Origin: Candidatus Poribacteria bacterium
Lineage (GTDB): Bacteria; Poribacteria; WGA-4E; WGA-3G
Direction of reading: 5' to 3'
DNA length: 64,000 bases
Assembly: GCA_026706025.1 (NCBI GenBank)
Contig: JAPOZO010000050.1
Coordinates: 101,076-165,075, forward strand
The position numbers and the translations under genes were made by a program. Position 1 is the stretch's first letter; each line of letters begins with the position of its first letter. The notes beneath the pieces were generated by a model. That model made no database searches. It saw only the letters and a program-made list of their open reading frames with translations, and had not been told where the DNA came from. Of the stretch, positions 17,069 to 26,082 are shown piece after piece.

Positions 17069-18565
17069 CTAAACCGGCACTTCTAAAACTTCGTCAACGA
17101 TTCGGAGCGTCTCTCGATGCGCGTCTCCAATTTGCGTCTGGCAATTATAGATATTTAGATCAACTGCCTCAAGTTGCGCTTCAAAATTATCTATCATCCG
17201 ATGAACTTCCACGGGAGAGGTACCGCCGAGGCTCTGATTATTCTGAATCGCTGACTCTGCATCCAAAACCTGTTTCAACTGCGAAATCGGTATATCAATA
17301 TTTTTTTCTTTCAAGAGTTCCTGCGTGAGTTTCCAATCCGAAAAGGTTTTTCCGCGCTGTACCAACTCACCAACAAGCCATCCGACAATCTCGTGGCACT
17401 CCCGGAAACTGATCTGATGCTCTTTAACGAGATAGTTCGCCAACTCCGTTGCGGTCGCGAAATTCGCATTCGCCAATTCAGCCATCCGGTCTGTCTGGAA
17501 ATCTGTCGTTTTGAGGAGTTCCGGTAGTAGACCGAGGCACGCCTTCACAACATCGAACGCCTCCCACAGGGGCGGTTTATCCTCTTGGAAATCACGGTTA
17601 TACCCCATTGGCAAACCCTTGAGGTTCGTCAACAAGTCGAGCAATGCACCGTAGACGCGTCCGGTGCGCCCGCGTGTGAGTTCGGCGATGTCTGGATTCT
17701 TCTTCTGGGGCATGATGGAACTCCCGAAACTATACGCATCATCAAGCACCGCCATCCGAAATTCATAGGTCGTCCAGTAGACAATTTCTTCGCTGATTCT
17801 TGAGAGATTTGCCATCACGAGCGATAACGCAAAAAGCACCTCGGCAATAAAATCTCGGCTGCTGATAACGTCAAGGGCGTGTTCGTGTGGTGCGTCAAAA
17901 CCGAGTAGTTTCGTTGTCAATTCTCGGTCGATTGGGAAGGTCGTGCCAGCCAAGGCACATGCGCCGAGGGGGTTCATATTGGCGAGTGCATAAGCAGACT
18001 GCAGACGTTTCTGATCCCGCAAGAACATACTGACATAAGCCGTCGCCCAGAAACCGAGACTGATCGGTTGCGCGTGCTGTGTATGCGTATACCCCGGCAT
18101 TACGGTGTCGGCGTGTGCTTTCGCAATTTGCAGGAAGGCTTCGCAGAGTGTGGAGAGTCCACGCTGGGTATTGAGAATCTCATCTCGGATGTAGAGATGG
18201 GCATCTACGAGTACCTGATCGTTACGGGAACGCGCTGTGTGGAGTTTACCGCCGAACTCGCGTCCTGCGTTCTCAATCAGATACGATTCAACGTTCATGT
18301 GGACATCTTCTTTATTGGGATCAAGCACAAAATCGCCGTTTTGAAAATCCTCTTCCGCTTTGTGGAGCCACCGTAAAATCTCGCGTAGATCAGCATCGGA
18401 GATGATTTTTTGCCGAGCGAGCATAATCGCGTGCGCTTGGCTCCCCCAAATATCGTATCCGATGAGGCGTGTGTCGGCTTCAATGGAGTGTGTGAAGGCT
18501 ATAGTCTCTGTGGTGAGGTTTGTGCTAAAACGTCCACCCCAGAGTGTTTTTTTCGGTTTTCCCAT
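17069..18565 (-). CDS. argH: Argininosuccinate lyase
   Basis: 498 residues. Splits argininosuccinate into arginine and fumarate in the cytoplasm, the last step of arginine synthesis. The fumarase/aspartase-superfamily signature GSSIMPQKKNPD is present, as are TARSRNDQV and GYTHTQHAQP, which form the active site. The N-terminal LWGGRF is typical for ArgH. Length is slightly above the usual 460 because of a C-terminal extension (QIGDAHRETLRIVDEVLEVPV). The start is the ATG at 18563-18565, 6 bp after the VapC-remnant fusion gene, so it is probably in an operon with the decayed toxin-antitoxin locus. Confidence 0.95.
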   Translation of the reverse strand: MGKPKKTLWGGRFSTNLTTETIAFTHSIEADTRLIGYDIWGSQAHAIMLARQKIISDADLREILRWLHKAEEDFQNGDFVLDPNKEDVHMNVESYLIENAGREFGGKLHTARSRNDQVLVDAHLYIRDEILNTQRGLSTLCEAFLQIAKAHADTVMPGYTHTQHAQPISLGFWATAYVSMFLRDQKRLQSAYALANMNPLGACALAGTTFPIDRELTTKLLGFDAPHEHALDVISSRDFIAEVLFALSLVMANLSRISEEIVYWTTYEFRMAVLDDAYSFGSSIMPQKKNPDIAELTRGRTGRVYGALLDLLTNLKGLPMGYNRDFQEDKPPLWEAFDVVKACLGLLPELLKTTDFQTDRMAELANANFATATELANYLVKEHQISFRECHEIVGWLVGELVQRGKTFSDWKLTQELLKEKNIDIPISQLKQVLDAESAIQNNQSLGGTSPVEVHRMIDNFEAQLEAVDLNIYNCQTQIGDAHRETLRIVDEVLEVPV

Positions 18566-18571
18566 ATTCCG

Positions 18572-18844
18572 TCAGTTTTCCGTTTTATCAAGCAAATCAA
18601 AAACCTCTGCTGCTACTGAATTTTGATCCCATTCCGTCCAGACCCCATAGTCGTCATAAAAAATGATAGTTTCATGACGCGCCCGATATAAATCGTGAAT
18701 AACCTGTTCAATATGAAGCAGCTCATCGGTGCTTAAGTTCGGCAATGCTGCGATTATTTTTTGAATTGTCCGCATTTGGTAAAAAGTCTGTTGTGGGCTG
18801 TCCCGCATGAGCTCCGAGACGACATTAGTGTCAAGAACAATCAT
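18572..18844 (-). CDS. Fusion of a VapC (PIN) N-terminal stub with a small unknown ORF
   Basis: 90 residues. The first 17 (MIVLDTNVVSELMRDSP) are the classical start of a PIN-domain VapC ribonuclease, with the first catalytic Asp, but the rest of the toxin is gone. From Met24 (18775) the sequence is a separate small protein (ALPNLSTDELLHIEQVIHDL, then YDDYGVWTEWDQNSVAAEVF) that resembles free-standing antitoxin-like ORFs of related genomes. No ribosome binding site precedes Met24, whereas the VapC start follows the antitoxin stop by 9 bases, so the two are probably translated as one chain. It cannot act as a toxin. It overlaps nothing and ends 6 bp before argH. Confidence 0.65.
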   Translation of the reverse strand: MIVLDTNVVSELMRDSPQQTFYQMRTIQKIIAALPNLSTDELLHIEQVIHDLYRARHETIIFYDDYGVWTEWDQNSVAAEVFDLLDKTEN

Positions 18845-18853
18845 GGTTGGTAT

Positions 18854-19102
18854 TTAGTCAAAGCGAGGTGGTTCTCGTGCCGGTTCCCGTTGGGGTATCT
18901 CAAGTTCCACTCCACCAAAAGGTTTGAACAGTTCGTGGATCGCCGTTCCCAGATTTTGTGATGGAATTTCGTGATCAGAAGAGACATTTCGCGTCTCTGC
19001 ATCTTGAAGATAAACGAGATAATCAACAGCAGATTTGAGCCTTTCGGTAGAAAGTTGTCTGATTAACGTAACTGCTTGCTGTTGTAAATCAACTTTTCGC
19101 AT
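18854..19102 (-). CDS. VapB-like antitoxin
   Basis: 82 residues. An N-terminal helix-rich half (QQQAVTLIRQLSTERLKSAV, then DYLVYLQD) and a C-terminal tail rich in acidic and proline residues (ELEIPQREPAREPPRFD) follow the pattern of DUF2281/VapB-like antitoxins. Such tails normally wrap around a VapC toxin. The cognate toxin would start 9 bases downstream, where only a 17-residue stub survives, so this is an orphan antitoxin. A strong AAAGGAGA ribosome binding site precedes the ATG at 19100-19102. It may be the first gene of the transcript that reads into argH. Confidence 0.65.
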   Translation of the reverse strand: MRKVDLQQQAVTLIRQLSTERLKSAVDYLVYLQDAETRNVSSDHEIPSQNLGTAIHELFKPFGGVELEIPQREPAREPPRFD

Positions 19103-19119
19103 GATATATGTCTCCTTTG

Positions 19120-19974
19120 CTACGTAACTTGTGGTGGACGGCGTATTGACATCGGTTGGATAATCTTACGTTGGTCTGGGGTCAACCGCGCCAACAATTC
19201 ATCTGAATGCGGATAGTCGAATCGTTCACGGACATATCTCGGAGAGTAACGATAAACGATTGATCTGCGATACCCCTCATTTGTTCGCTCCGCCGACCCG
19301 TGCGTAATCGCGTCTGTGAACATGACGACATCGCCCGCCTTGAGATAGATTTCCTGTGTCGCGAAGGCTGTCCCTGCCGGTTTCCCGGTCACACCGTCAT
19401 AGACCATACCTTTCCCGTTCTGCTTTAAACGCGGGTGTATCTCTGTGCATTTATGGCTCCCTGGGACGAGTACCGGTGCGCCATCACCCGGCCCAATGTC
19501 GTTGAGTGCCATGAGAACGTTAATCTGTCCTACCATCCATTCGCCAGTATTCTCCTGCCGGAATGTCAGGTAACTCAACGGAACATGCCCACCGCAGTGG
19601 ATATGAATGAAACCACCGGGGCCGCGGACATTGAGGAAATTCTCGTGGATCGAAAGCCCATTGACTTCATGGATGTATTTCCGAACAAGCCCGATCCACG
19701 CGGGATGGTCGATTAACTTCTGAAAAACATCGCCGCCCTCAATGATATTCTGGAAATTCACACCGTTCTCGATGTTGTAGGTATGCGTCTCAATATTGCC
19801 GATCCAACGTGGAATCCGTTTATCCTCTGTATTTTCTTCCCAAGGTTGTTCAACGTAAGCCCAATGTGCGTCGATCCACACGTTCATCTTATCCAGATCG
19901 TCTTTCGAGATGGCGTTCTCCAAAATGAGATAGCCTTGTAGGTCAAACAGATAATCTTGTATCTCTTGATCCAT
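19120..19974 (-). CDS. Phytanoyl-CoA dioxygenase (PhyH) family protein
   Basis: 284 residues of the Fe(II)/2-oxoglutarate oxygenase superfamily. PhyH-type features are the N-terminal GYLILENAIS, the central INVLMALNDIGPGDGAPVL with PGSHK, and the distal His in ITHGSAERTN (H225) with Arg237 as the likely 2-oxoglutarate contact. The proximal metal motif, normally HxD, reads H124-I-H126-C in FIHIHCGGH, so the first ligands are not canonical. Poribacteria carry many such enzymes with unknown substrates. The ribosome binding site TCAGGAGA is good. It lies in the same direction as the ThuA gene upstream, 44 bp away. Confidence 0.82.
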   Translation of the reverse strand: MDQEIQDYLFDLQGYLILENAISKDDLDKMNVWIDAHWAYVEQPWEENTEDKRIPRWIGNIETHTYNIENGVNFQNIIEGGDVFQKLIDHPAWIGLVRKYIHEVNGLSIHENFLNVRGPGGFIHIHCGGHVPLSYLTFRQENTGEWMVGQINVLMALNDIGPGDGAPVLVPGSHKCTEIHPRLKQNGKGMVYDGVTGKPAGTAFATQEIYLKAGDVVMFTDAITHGSAERTNEGYRRSIVYRYSPRYVRERFDYPHSDELLARLTPDQRKIIQPMSIRRPPQVT

Positions 19975-20018
19975 GTTCTGTCTCCTGAGCCAGTAGGTGC
20001 GGTTGAATGAAGCTGCAC

Positions 20019-20822
20019 TTACAGATATGCGTCCAATTCCGCTTCCGTCGGTGTCGGTGTCGAGATACCGCCTTCAGGGATTTCTAACTTGGCTGTCCAT
20101 ACGATTGCGTTGAGAATGAGTTTACGGATCTGGTCATCTGCCCAATTGCTGTGGAGATGCCCACCAGTAAACCCGAACCCGCGCCCACCATCTGGACGCT
20201 CTACACACCATCCTAAGTGCTGCGGTTCACCATTCGCAACGGATGCGCGGACGTGCGGGTTCCCGCTATGGGGTCCGTCGGGTCTTTCAAGTGTTGATTC
20301 AGGTGCGATTGCGCTCAATAGCGGTGTCACACCCTGCATATTCTCACGGAAACGCATGTGATAATACCACTCGTCTTCGAGTGAGAACGGTTCCAACCCT
20401 TGCGTTATCGGGTGTTCAGGAAATCCGGTAAATGTTGCTGTCCAATACGGGTTGACCGAAAGATGTGTTTCAAAGTAACCGCCGATCCAGTCCAAGAAAC
20501 GATCTCCGGGTTCACCTTTCGGCACTTCGACTGCATAATGCAACATCGCAAGTCCAACGCCTTGATCTATCAGTTCAGAGATCTGTTCAAGGTGCGGAAT
20601 GCTAAGGTGTCGGGCACCACCATCAGAATAAACAATGATTGCATCTGTATCAGCGAAAGTTGCCGGATCCTCGGGCCAGCCCTGAGAGACCACGGCTTCC
20701 ACACCTTCAACATGTTTGTTCAATAGATCCGCGAAAAGTGCGCATCCAGCGGGATGCTCATGCGAACCGCTGCCATGACTCGCGCTCCCTGCCACCATAA
20801 CAATTCGAGACTTTTTCGACAT
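20019..20822 (-). CDS. ThuA-like domain protein
   Basis: 267 residues. A GATase-like (ThuA, 'trehalose utilisation') fold is supported by the early VMVAGSASHGSGSHEH, the central GLAMLHYAVEVPKG, TGFPEHPITQGL and late GFTGGHLHSNW. In this fold the usual nucleophilic Cys is absent; Leu-His is seen at the elbow. ThuA proteins are linked to sugar metabolism in other bacteria, but their reaction is unclear. No signal peptide. The start ATG follows AGAGGAGTAAAAT. It probably forms a transcription unit with the downstream PhyH gene. Confidence 0.85.
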   Translation of the reverse strand: MSKKSRIVMVAGSASHGSGSHEHPAGCALFADLLNKHVEGVEAVVSQGWPEDPATFADTDAIIVYSDGGARHLSIPHLEQISELIDQGVGLAMLHYAVEVPKGEPGDRFLDWIGGYFETHLSVNPYWTATFTGFPEHPITQGLEPFSLEDEWYYHMRFRENMQGVTPLLSAIAPESTLERPDGPHSGNPHVRASVANGEPQHLGWCVERPDGGRGFGFTGGHLHSNWADDQIRKLILNAIVWTAKLEIPEGGISTPTPTEAELDAYL

Positions 20823-20972
20823 ATTTTACTCCTCTGTTTGGAATATCTATCAGTTTATCACATCTCACGTCTTTTTGCCAAAACTTTTTGCTAAATAGCA
20901 ATCAACTGTCAGCCATTAGTACTCAGTTCCATTCGTTTTGATTAGCGTGTATACTAACCGTAAAAGAAAATA

Positions 20973-21001
20973 TTGACAAACCTCAAAAGACGGACTAAAA
21001 T
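20973..21001 (+). promoter_or_regulatory. Strong predicted sigma70-type promoter
   Basis: TTGACA (20973-20978), 17 bp, TAAAAT (20996-21001). It lies 35 bp before the ATG at 21036 and rules out an earlier start at 20973, which would fall inside the -35 box. Confidence 0.7.
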
Positions 21002-21035
21002 AGAGGCAAACCCGATACAAAATAGGAGGACCTCA

Positions 21036-21890
21036 ATGGAAAAATTCCCGATCGTTGACACACACGTTCATCTCTGGCACCCGGAACAGTTGCGCTATCC
21101 GTGGCTTTCGGAAGTCCCTCCCTTAAACAGACCTTACCTCCTAAAAGATTACATCGCAGCGTACGGTGCGTTAGAAATCGAATCCATCGTCTTTGTCCAA
21201 TGTGATACACACCCGGATGACGGCTTGAAAGAGACAGCGTGGGTCACCTCGCTCGCGGCGGTAGAACCCCGGATTCAAGGGATCGTTGCGTGGGCACCGC
21301 TCGAAGAAGGTGAACAAGTTGCCCCATTCATCGAAAAATTGGCAGCGAATCCGCTTGTCAAAGGGATCCGCCGCCTCATCCAATCCGAAAGCATAGACTT
21401 CTGTGTCCAACCGAATTTTGTGAGCGGTGTCAAGACGCTTTCTCACTACGATTTGAGTTTTGACATCTGTATCTTCCACCCACAACTCGCCAATGCGATT
21501 CGGCTTGTCGAACAGTGCCCGCATGTCCGATTCATTTTGGATCATATCGGCAAACCGGACATCAAGCACCAACTTTTTGACCCGTGGAAAGAGGAGATCC
21601 AGGTGCTTGCGTCGTTTCCAAACGTCCACTGTAAAATATCTGGCTTGGTAACAGAGGCAAACCTTGAGGGGTGGACCCCTGCCGACTTACAACCGTATAT
21701 TGAACACGTCATCAGCTGTTTCGGTTTTGAGCGTGTTATATACGGCAGTGATTGGCCCGTCTCCACACAAGCCAGTGATTATCCACACTGGGTGCAGACA
21801 TTGCAGGATGCAGTATCAGGCTGCTCATCCGAGGCATTAGGCAACCTTTTCCGTGATAACGCTATTAAATTTTATCGCCTCAATGGGTAA
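21036..21890 (+). CDS. Amidohydrolase-2 family metal hydrolase
   Basis: 284 residues, TIM-barrel amidohydrolase. It opens with IVDTHVHLW (metal-binding HxH), has RLVEQCPHVRFILDHIGKP (His on a later strand) and RVIYGSDWPVS (the conserved Asp near the C-terminus). This subset includes lactonases and decarboxylases such as 2-pyrone-4,6-dicarboxylate hydrolase and fucono/rhamnonolactonases. A sugar-lactone substrate is plausible but cannot be proven. The ATG at 21036 has AGGAGG seven bases in front and a strong promoter above it. It converges on malate synthase with a terminator between. Confidence 0.87.
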   Translation: MEKFPIVDTHVHLWHPEQLRYPWLSEVPPLNRPYLLKDYIAAYGALEIESIVFVQCDTHPDDGLKETAWVTSLAAVEPRIQGIVAWAPLEEGEQVAPFIEKLAANPLVKGIRRLIQSESIDFCVQPNFVSGVKTLSHYDLSFDICIFHPQLANAIRLVEQCPHVRFILDHIGKPDIKHQLFDPWKEEIQVLASFPNVHCKISGLVTEANLEGWTPADLQPYIEHVISCFGFERVIYGSDWPVSTQASDYPHWVQTLQDAVSGCSSEALGNLFRDNAIKFYRLNG

Positions 21891-21893
21891 AAA

Positions 21894-21943
21894 AAGAAAA
21901 GGGAAGCATGGAAGGACAGATTTTCCACCCTTCCACGCTTCCC
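21894..21943 (-). terminator. Bidirectional hairpin terminator between converging genes
   Basis: A 15-bp stem with one mismatch (21901-21915 with 21929-21943; arms GGGAAGCATGGAAGG and CCTTCCACGCTTCCC). On the minus strand it is followed by TTTTCTTTTTTT, so it mainly terminates malate synthase. The plus-strand tail is weak. Confidence 0.7.
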
Positions 21944-21963
21944 TCTTGTAGCAATCCGTTTCA

Positions 21964-24147
21964 TTAACTTCCTGCTTTAACCTCTCGTCGACGTGGATGT
22001 AAGACAAACTCTGTATAGCCATTCGGCAGTTCGCATCCCTTAAACACCAAGTCTAACGCCGCCTGAAACGCCACACTCTGGTCATAATTGGGTGCCATGT
22101 TTCGATAGTTTGGATCACCGGCGTTCTGTTCGTCAACGATCTGTGCCATCCGCTGGAATGTCTCGGTCACCTGCGCCTCCGTGACGATCTGGTGGTGTAG
22201 CCAATTTGCGATATGTTGACTCGAAATCCGCAGGGTCGCCCGATCCTCCATCAAGCCGACATTGTTAATATCGGGTATCTTGGAGCAGCCAATCCCTTGG
22301 TCTACCCAGCGGACGACATAACCTAAGATGCCTTGTGCGTTGTTGTCCAACTCACGCTGAATCTCATCGGATTTTAACGGGCGCGCCTTCAAGAGGGGTG
22401 GTGTTAACAGATCCGCCAAACTCGCGCGCTGCCTCGCCGCCAACTCTTTTATCCAGTTTCCAACATCAACGCGGTGGTAGTGCATCGCGTGCAGCGTTGC
22501 AGCCGTTGGCGATGGCACCCACGCCGTTGTTGCACCCGCCAGCGGATGATTCACCTTCGTTTCGACCATCTCTGCCATCTGGTCAGGTTTCGTCCACATC
22601 CCTTTTCCAATCTGTGCGGTTCCGAGCAAGGCGGTCTCAATTCCGATATCAACGTTCCAATCCTCATAAGCGAGCATCCAGGGTTCGTTGCGAATGTCCA
22701 TTTTCGGAATCATCGCGCCCGCCTCCATACTGGTATGGATTTCATCGCCGGTTCTATCCAAAAAGCCAGTGTTAATAAAGACGAGTCGTTCCTGCGCGAC
22801 GCGGATCGCTTCTTTGAGATTGACGGTTGTCCGCCGTTCCTCATCCATAATCCCGATTTTAATCGTATTCGTCGGCAGTCCAAGAGCGGACTCGATCCAC
22901 TCAAACAACCGAATCGTCATATCGACTTCTTCGGGGCCATGGAACTTCGGCTTGACGATATAGATACTCCCCGTTTTGCTATTGGTGAGGGGACCGTCGC
23001 CTTTTAGATCATGCATTGCAGCGAAGCTCGTTACCATGGCATCAAGGATACCTTCTGGAATTTCCTCACCCTCTGCTGTTATGACGGCATCGGTGTACAT
23101 GTGGAGTCCAACATTCCGAATAAGAAGTAGACTTCTGCCGGGTAATGTCAAGGTACTTCCATCGGGAGCGGTAAACGTCTTATCGGGTGCGAGGCGGCGG
23201 GTCAGCATTTCGCCATTTTTCTCGAAAGTCGTCTCCAGCGTTCCCTTCATGATACCGTTCCAGTTGCTATAGACGCGGACCTTGTCTGCCGCGTCTACTG
23301 CAGCAACAGAATCTTCGCAATCCTGAATTGTCGTGATTGCGGACTCAAGGATAACATCAAACACACCGGCAGGGTGTGCCTTCCCAACCGGATGCTCGTT
23401 GTCTATCTGTATTTCAATGTGCAGCCCGTGATTTTGGAGCAGAATCGCGCTGAGTCCAGCGTTGTTTTGGGTAAACCCTACAAATTTGCTTGGATCCGCT
23501 AAACCGACTTCACTCCCGTCCTTGAGTGTTGCGCGTAACTGTTGATCGCCATGAACAGCTTTAAGGGAAAATTCTGTAACGTCAGAGAAACTCCCGGCTT
23601 CAAGCCCTGTCATTTCATCTAAAAACTGTTCGGTGTACGCGATGACTTTCGCCCCTCGGATCGGGTTATAGGTAGCACTCCGCGTAGCACCGTCCGACTC
23701 ATCAATCACATCGGTGCCGTAGAGTGCATCGTAGAGACTTCCCCAGCGCGCGTTCGCGGCATTGAGTGCATAGCGCGCGTTATCGGTCGGTACCACAAGT
23801 TGCGGACCTGAGATGAGTGAAATCTCCAAGTCAACATCCTCGGTAATCACAGTAAAATCCCGACCTTCCGGGAGTAGATAACCGATTTCAGTAAGGAACG
23901 CCGAATACGCCTGGCTGTCCAGCGGTTCATCTCTGCGCGCCAGATGCCATGCGTCGATCTGTTGCTGGAGCGTATCTCGTTTCTCCAAAAGCGATTTGTT
24001 CTCTGGTGCGAATGCCGCAACGATGTCGCCAAGTGCTCTCCAGAATGCTTCTGTTTCTACCCCCGTGCCGGGAGCAATCTCATCTCTTACGAGTGCGTAC
24101 AAACCTTCATCTATTTTGAGATTCCCGATTTCAATCCGGTTTCCCAT
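21964..24147 (-). CDS. glcB: Malate synthase G
   Basis: 727 residues, the usual size of the monomeric G isoform. Condenses glyoxylate with acetyl-CoA to malate and CoA. Family stretches are [49 protein letters not shown] and [21 protein letters not shown] longer frame starts at 24195, but the ATG at 24145-24147 follows TGGAGAAAATAGC and gives the expected N-terminus ([16 protein letters not shown]). Isocitrate lyase is not in the window, so glyoxylate may come from glycolate or elsewhere. A strong minus-strand promoter lies at 24269-24297. Confidence 0.95.
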   Translation of the reverse strand: MGNRIEIGNLKIDEGLYALVRDEIAPGTGVETEAFWRALGDIVAAFAPENKSLLEKRDTLQQQIDAWHLARRDEPLDSQAYSAFLTEIGYLLPEGRDFTVITEDVDLEISLISGPQLVVPTDNARYALNAANARWGSLYDALYGTDVIDESDGATRSATYNPIRGAKVIAYTEQFLDEMTGLEAGSFSDVTEFSLKAVHGDQQLRATLKDGSEVGLADPSKFVGFTQNNAGLSAILLQNHGLHIEIQIDNEHPVGKAHPAGVFDVILESAITTIQDCEDSVAAVDAADKVRVYSNWNGIMKGTLETTFEKNGEMLTRRLAPDKTFTAPDGSTLTLPGRSLLLIRNVGLHMYTDAVITAEGEEIPEGILDAMVTSFAAMHDLKGDGPLTNSKTGSIYIVKPKFHGPEEVDMTIRLFEWIESALGLPTNTIKIGIMDEERRTTVNLKEAIRVAQERLVFINTGFLDRTGDEIHTSMEAGAMIPKMDIRNEPWMLAYEDWNVDIGIETALLGTAQIGKGMWTKPDQMAEMVETKVNHPLAGATTAWVPSPTAATLHAMHYHRVDVGNWIKELAARQRASLADLLTPPLLKARPLKSDEIQRELDNNAQGILGYVVRWVDQGIGCSKIPDINNVGLMEDRATLRISSQHIANWLHHQIVTEAQVTETFQRMAQIVDEQNAGDPNYRNMAPNYDQSVAFQAALDLVFKGCELPNGYTEFVLHPRRREVKAGS

Positions 24148-24268
24148 GCTATTTTCTCCATTGCGAAGTGCCGTAGGGCGTTGCTTTGAACCCATATTGC
24201 GAATGCCAATTTTCTGTCAACCGATGCGCCGTTGCAACGGTGTCCATCTGCCTCAAATCCTCATTATT

Positions 24269-24297
24269 ATGATAGCAACACATCCTGTTTGTGTCAA
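24269..24297 (-). promoter_or_regulatory. Predicted sigma70-type promoter of malate synthase
   Basis: On the minus strand TTGACA (24297-24292), 17 bp, TATCAT (24274-24269). It lies about 120 bp above the start at 24147. Confidence 0.65.
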
Positions 24298-24361
24298 TCA
24301 TTTTTATTAGCGCAGGATCATTTAGTTTTAAGAAATTATCCGATTTCATATCTTCTTTTAC

Positions 24362-24737
24362 AGATCCGGTGCGGTTAGAATGCAGGTCGCATTTGGGCGA
24401 GTACGCCGCAAAACACGCACCATAGGTGTCAATTTAGTGATTTTTTGATGGCATTTTAGCATAAATGATATAAACATGCCGCCCTTACAGGGCTGAGGAA
24501 ACGAGGGAAACGCGTTTCTATAAACATTGCGTCCCTACGGGACTGAAGAGGGCTTTGAGATCTTCAAGGTTTCCGCGTAGTATCCGGTTCGGTTAGGGGA
24601 TTTAGTCTGGGAATAGACTAAATCCATTCCTTGTATTACATTCCGAACCTACCGGACCTGGGTCCGAGGCGGTTTTTCTCCTTAAATTGACGCTTATGGT
24701 ACGCCGCAAAACACGCCCCTACCGGGCCTGGGGAAAA
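24362..24737. mobile_element. MITE-like repeat copy A1 with flanking direct repeats
   Basis: A non-coding element bounded by inverted ends ACCATAGGTGTCAATTTAG (from 24419) and CTTAAATTGACGCTTATGGT (24681-24700). The same 16-bp sequence, ACGCCGCAAAACACGC, flanks it at 24403-24418 and 24701-24716, like a target duplication. Inside are several small palindromes and the 45-bp hairpin unit at 24598-24642. The same element occurs at 59936-60178 with different flanks. No transposase is encoded. Confidence 0.7.
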
Positions 24738-24870
24738 TCGGAATTACCGATTTAAATAATTAAACTTCATGAAACCGCCCCTACCGGGCCTCTTAACCGA
24801 GTCCTGAGTCCTGATAACTAATAACTGAAAGGTTTTCGTAGAAAACCGTACTGACAACTACTATAAAATC
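24738..24870. repeat. Intergenic stretch with CCTACCGGGCCT and CTGATAACT-type repeats
   Basis: The rest of the gap before the oxidoreductase gene. It holds another CCCCTACCGGGCCT module (24778-24791) and a run of CTGATAACTAATAACTGA (24812-24829), part of the heptamer-like repeat family also seen near 31.1, 53.7 and 54.5 kb. No gene. Confidence 0.5.
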
Positions 24871-24899
24871 TTGCCAACATCCTCTATAACTGATATAAT
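24871..24899 (+). promoter_or_regulatory. Predicted sigma70-type promoter of the Gfo/Idh/MocA gene
   Basis: TTGCCA (24871-24876), 17 bp, TATAAT (24894-24899), 57 bp before the ATG at 24956. Confidence 0.65.
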
Positions 24900-24955
24900 A
24901 CACACAGATTTAATTCATCACCTCGTAGATAAACACCGGAAAGGTAAAATCAAAC

Positions 24956-26035
24956 ATGAAAATTGGAATTATTGGTTGTGGAACCATTAGCAGTGCTTAT
25001 TTTGAAGGGGCACGGAAAACCGACATCTTAGAAATCGAAGCGTGTGCTGACCTCCGAATAGAAGCGGCACAGGCGCAAGCCGAGAGATATAACTGTAAGG
25101 CATGTACTGTTGACCAATTACTCGCAGACGATGCAATTGAACTCGTTGTGAACCTCACGATTCCGAGGGCACACGTGGATGTCGGACTCCAAGTTTTGGA
25201 AGCAGGCAAACATGTCTACAGCGAAAAACCGCTCGGCGTGGATACCGAAAGCGGCAAAAAACTCATTGAAACCGCCGCTGAAAAAGGACTTCAGGTCGGT
25301 TGTGCCCCAGACACCTTTCTCGGTGCAGGCATCCAGACCTCGCGGCAGGTATTGGATTCAGGCAAGATTGGTAGACCGATCGCTGGCACGGCGTTTATGT
25401 GCGGTCATGGTCCCGAAGGTTGGCATCCGAATCCCGCCTTTTTTTACGACATCGGCGGCGGCCCGATGCTGGATATGGGACCTTACTATGTGACGGCACT
25501 CGTGAATATCCTCGGTCCCGTTAAACGCGTCGCGGCGATTACCACAAATGCATTTGAGGAACGCATCGCGACGAGCGAAGCACTAAACGGCTTACGGATT
25601 CCCGTCAAAATCACGACCCACCTCACGGGGACGCTTGAGTTTCAGAACGGTACGATTATCACAATGATTATGAGTTTCGATATGTGGCGGCACAGTCTCC
25701 CTTGCATCGAAATCTACGGTGAGACGGGTTCAATGACGGTCCCGGATCCAAACGGATTTGGCGGCCCTGTAAATGTCTGTCCGGCAGGCGGCGATTGGGA
25801 AGAGCAGGAACTCGCTTTCCCGAACAACGCTCGGATGATTGGTGCCATTGATATGGCATCGGCAATCCGTTCAGGACGGACGCATCGTGCAAACGGTGCG
25901 TTGGCATATCACGTGCTTGAGGTGATGTGCGCCTTCGACAAATCTTCGGAAACCGGCGAACACGTTGTCATCGAAAGCACGACGGAACGTCCCGAACCTG
26001 TACCCGTTGGTTTGAATGAATGGGAGGTAGATTAG
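24956..26035 (+). CDS. Gfo/Idh/MocA family oxidoreductase
   Basis: 359 residues. The Rossmann motif GIIGCGTISSAYFEGA starts at residue 3, and the family signature EKPLGVD lies near residue 93. The C-terminal alpha/beta domain follows, with GGGPMLDMGPYYVTAL. Members oxidise or reduce sugars and inositols with NAD(P). The exact substrate is unknown. Start ATG; the ribosome binding site GGAAAGG lies about 12 bases upstream. It is alone in its transcript as far as can be seen, and an inverted repeat begins directly at its stop codon. Confidence 0.9.
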   Translation: MKIGIIGCGTISSAYFEGARKTDILEIEACADLRIEAAQAQAERYNCKACTVDQLLADDAIELVVNLTIPRAHVDVGLQVLEAGKHVYSEKPLGVDTESGKKLIETAAEKGLQVGCAPDTFLGAGIQTSRQVLDSGKIGRPIAGTAFMCGHGPEGWHPNPAFFYDIGGGPMLDMGPYYVTALVNILGPVKRVAAITTNAFEERIATSEALNGLRIPVKITTHLTGTLEFQNGTIITMIMSFDMWRHSLPCIEIYGETGSMTVPDPNGFGGPVNVCPAGGDWEEQELAFPNNARMIGAIDMASAIRSGRTHRANGALAYHVLEVMCAFDKSSETGEHVVIESTTERPEPVPVGLNEWEVD

Positions 26036-26075
26036 ATTTTTCATGCCGCGCAGTGAGAGAAAACCGTACTGACAA
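26036..26075. repeat. Left 40-bp inverted repeat flanking the second DUF6785 gene
   Basis: Begins ATTTTTCATGCC and contains CAGTGAGAGAAAA. Its reverse complement, with two mismatches in 40 bp, lies at 27982-28021 on the other side of the gene. A third copy is at 54546-54583. Confidence 0.75.
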
Positions 26076-26082
26076 CCAATCT

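Noticed and set aside
24149..24349. Small minus-strand ORF upstream of malate synthase
   Set aside because: It overlaps the predicted glcB promoter and leader and resembles no protein.
24361..24830. Possible CRISPR array
   Set aside because: Repeats are dispersed palindromes of different length, not regularly spaced direct repeats, and no cas gene is present.
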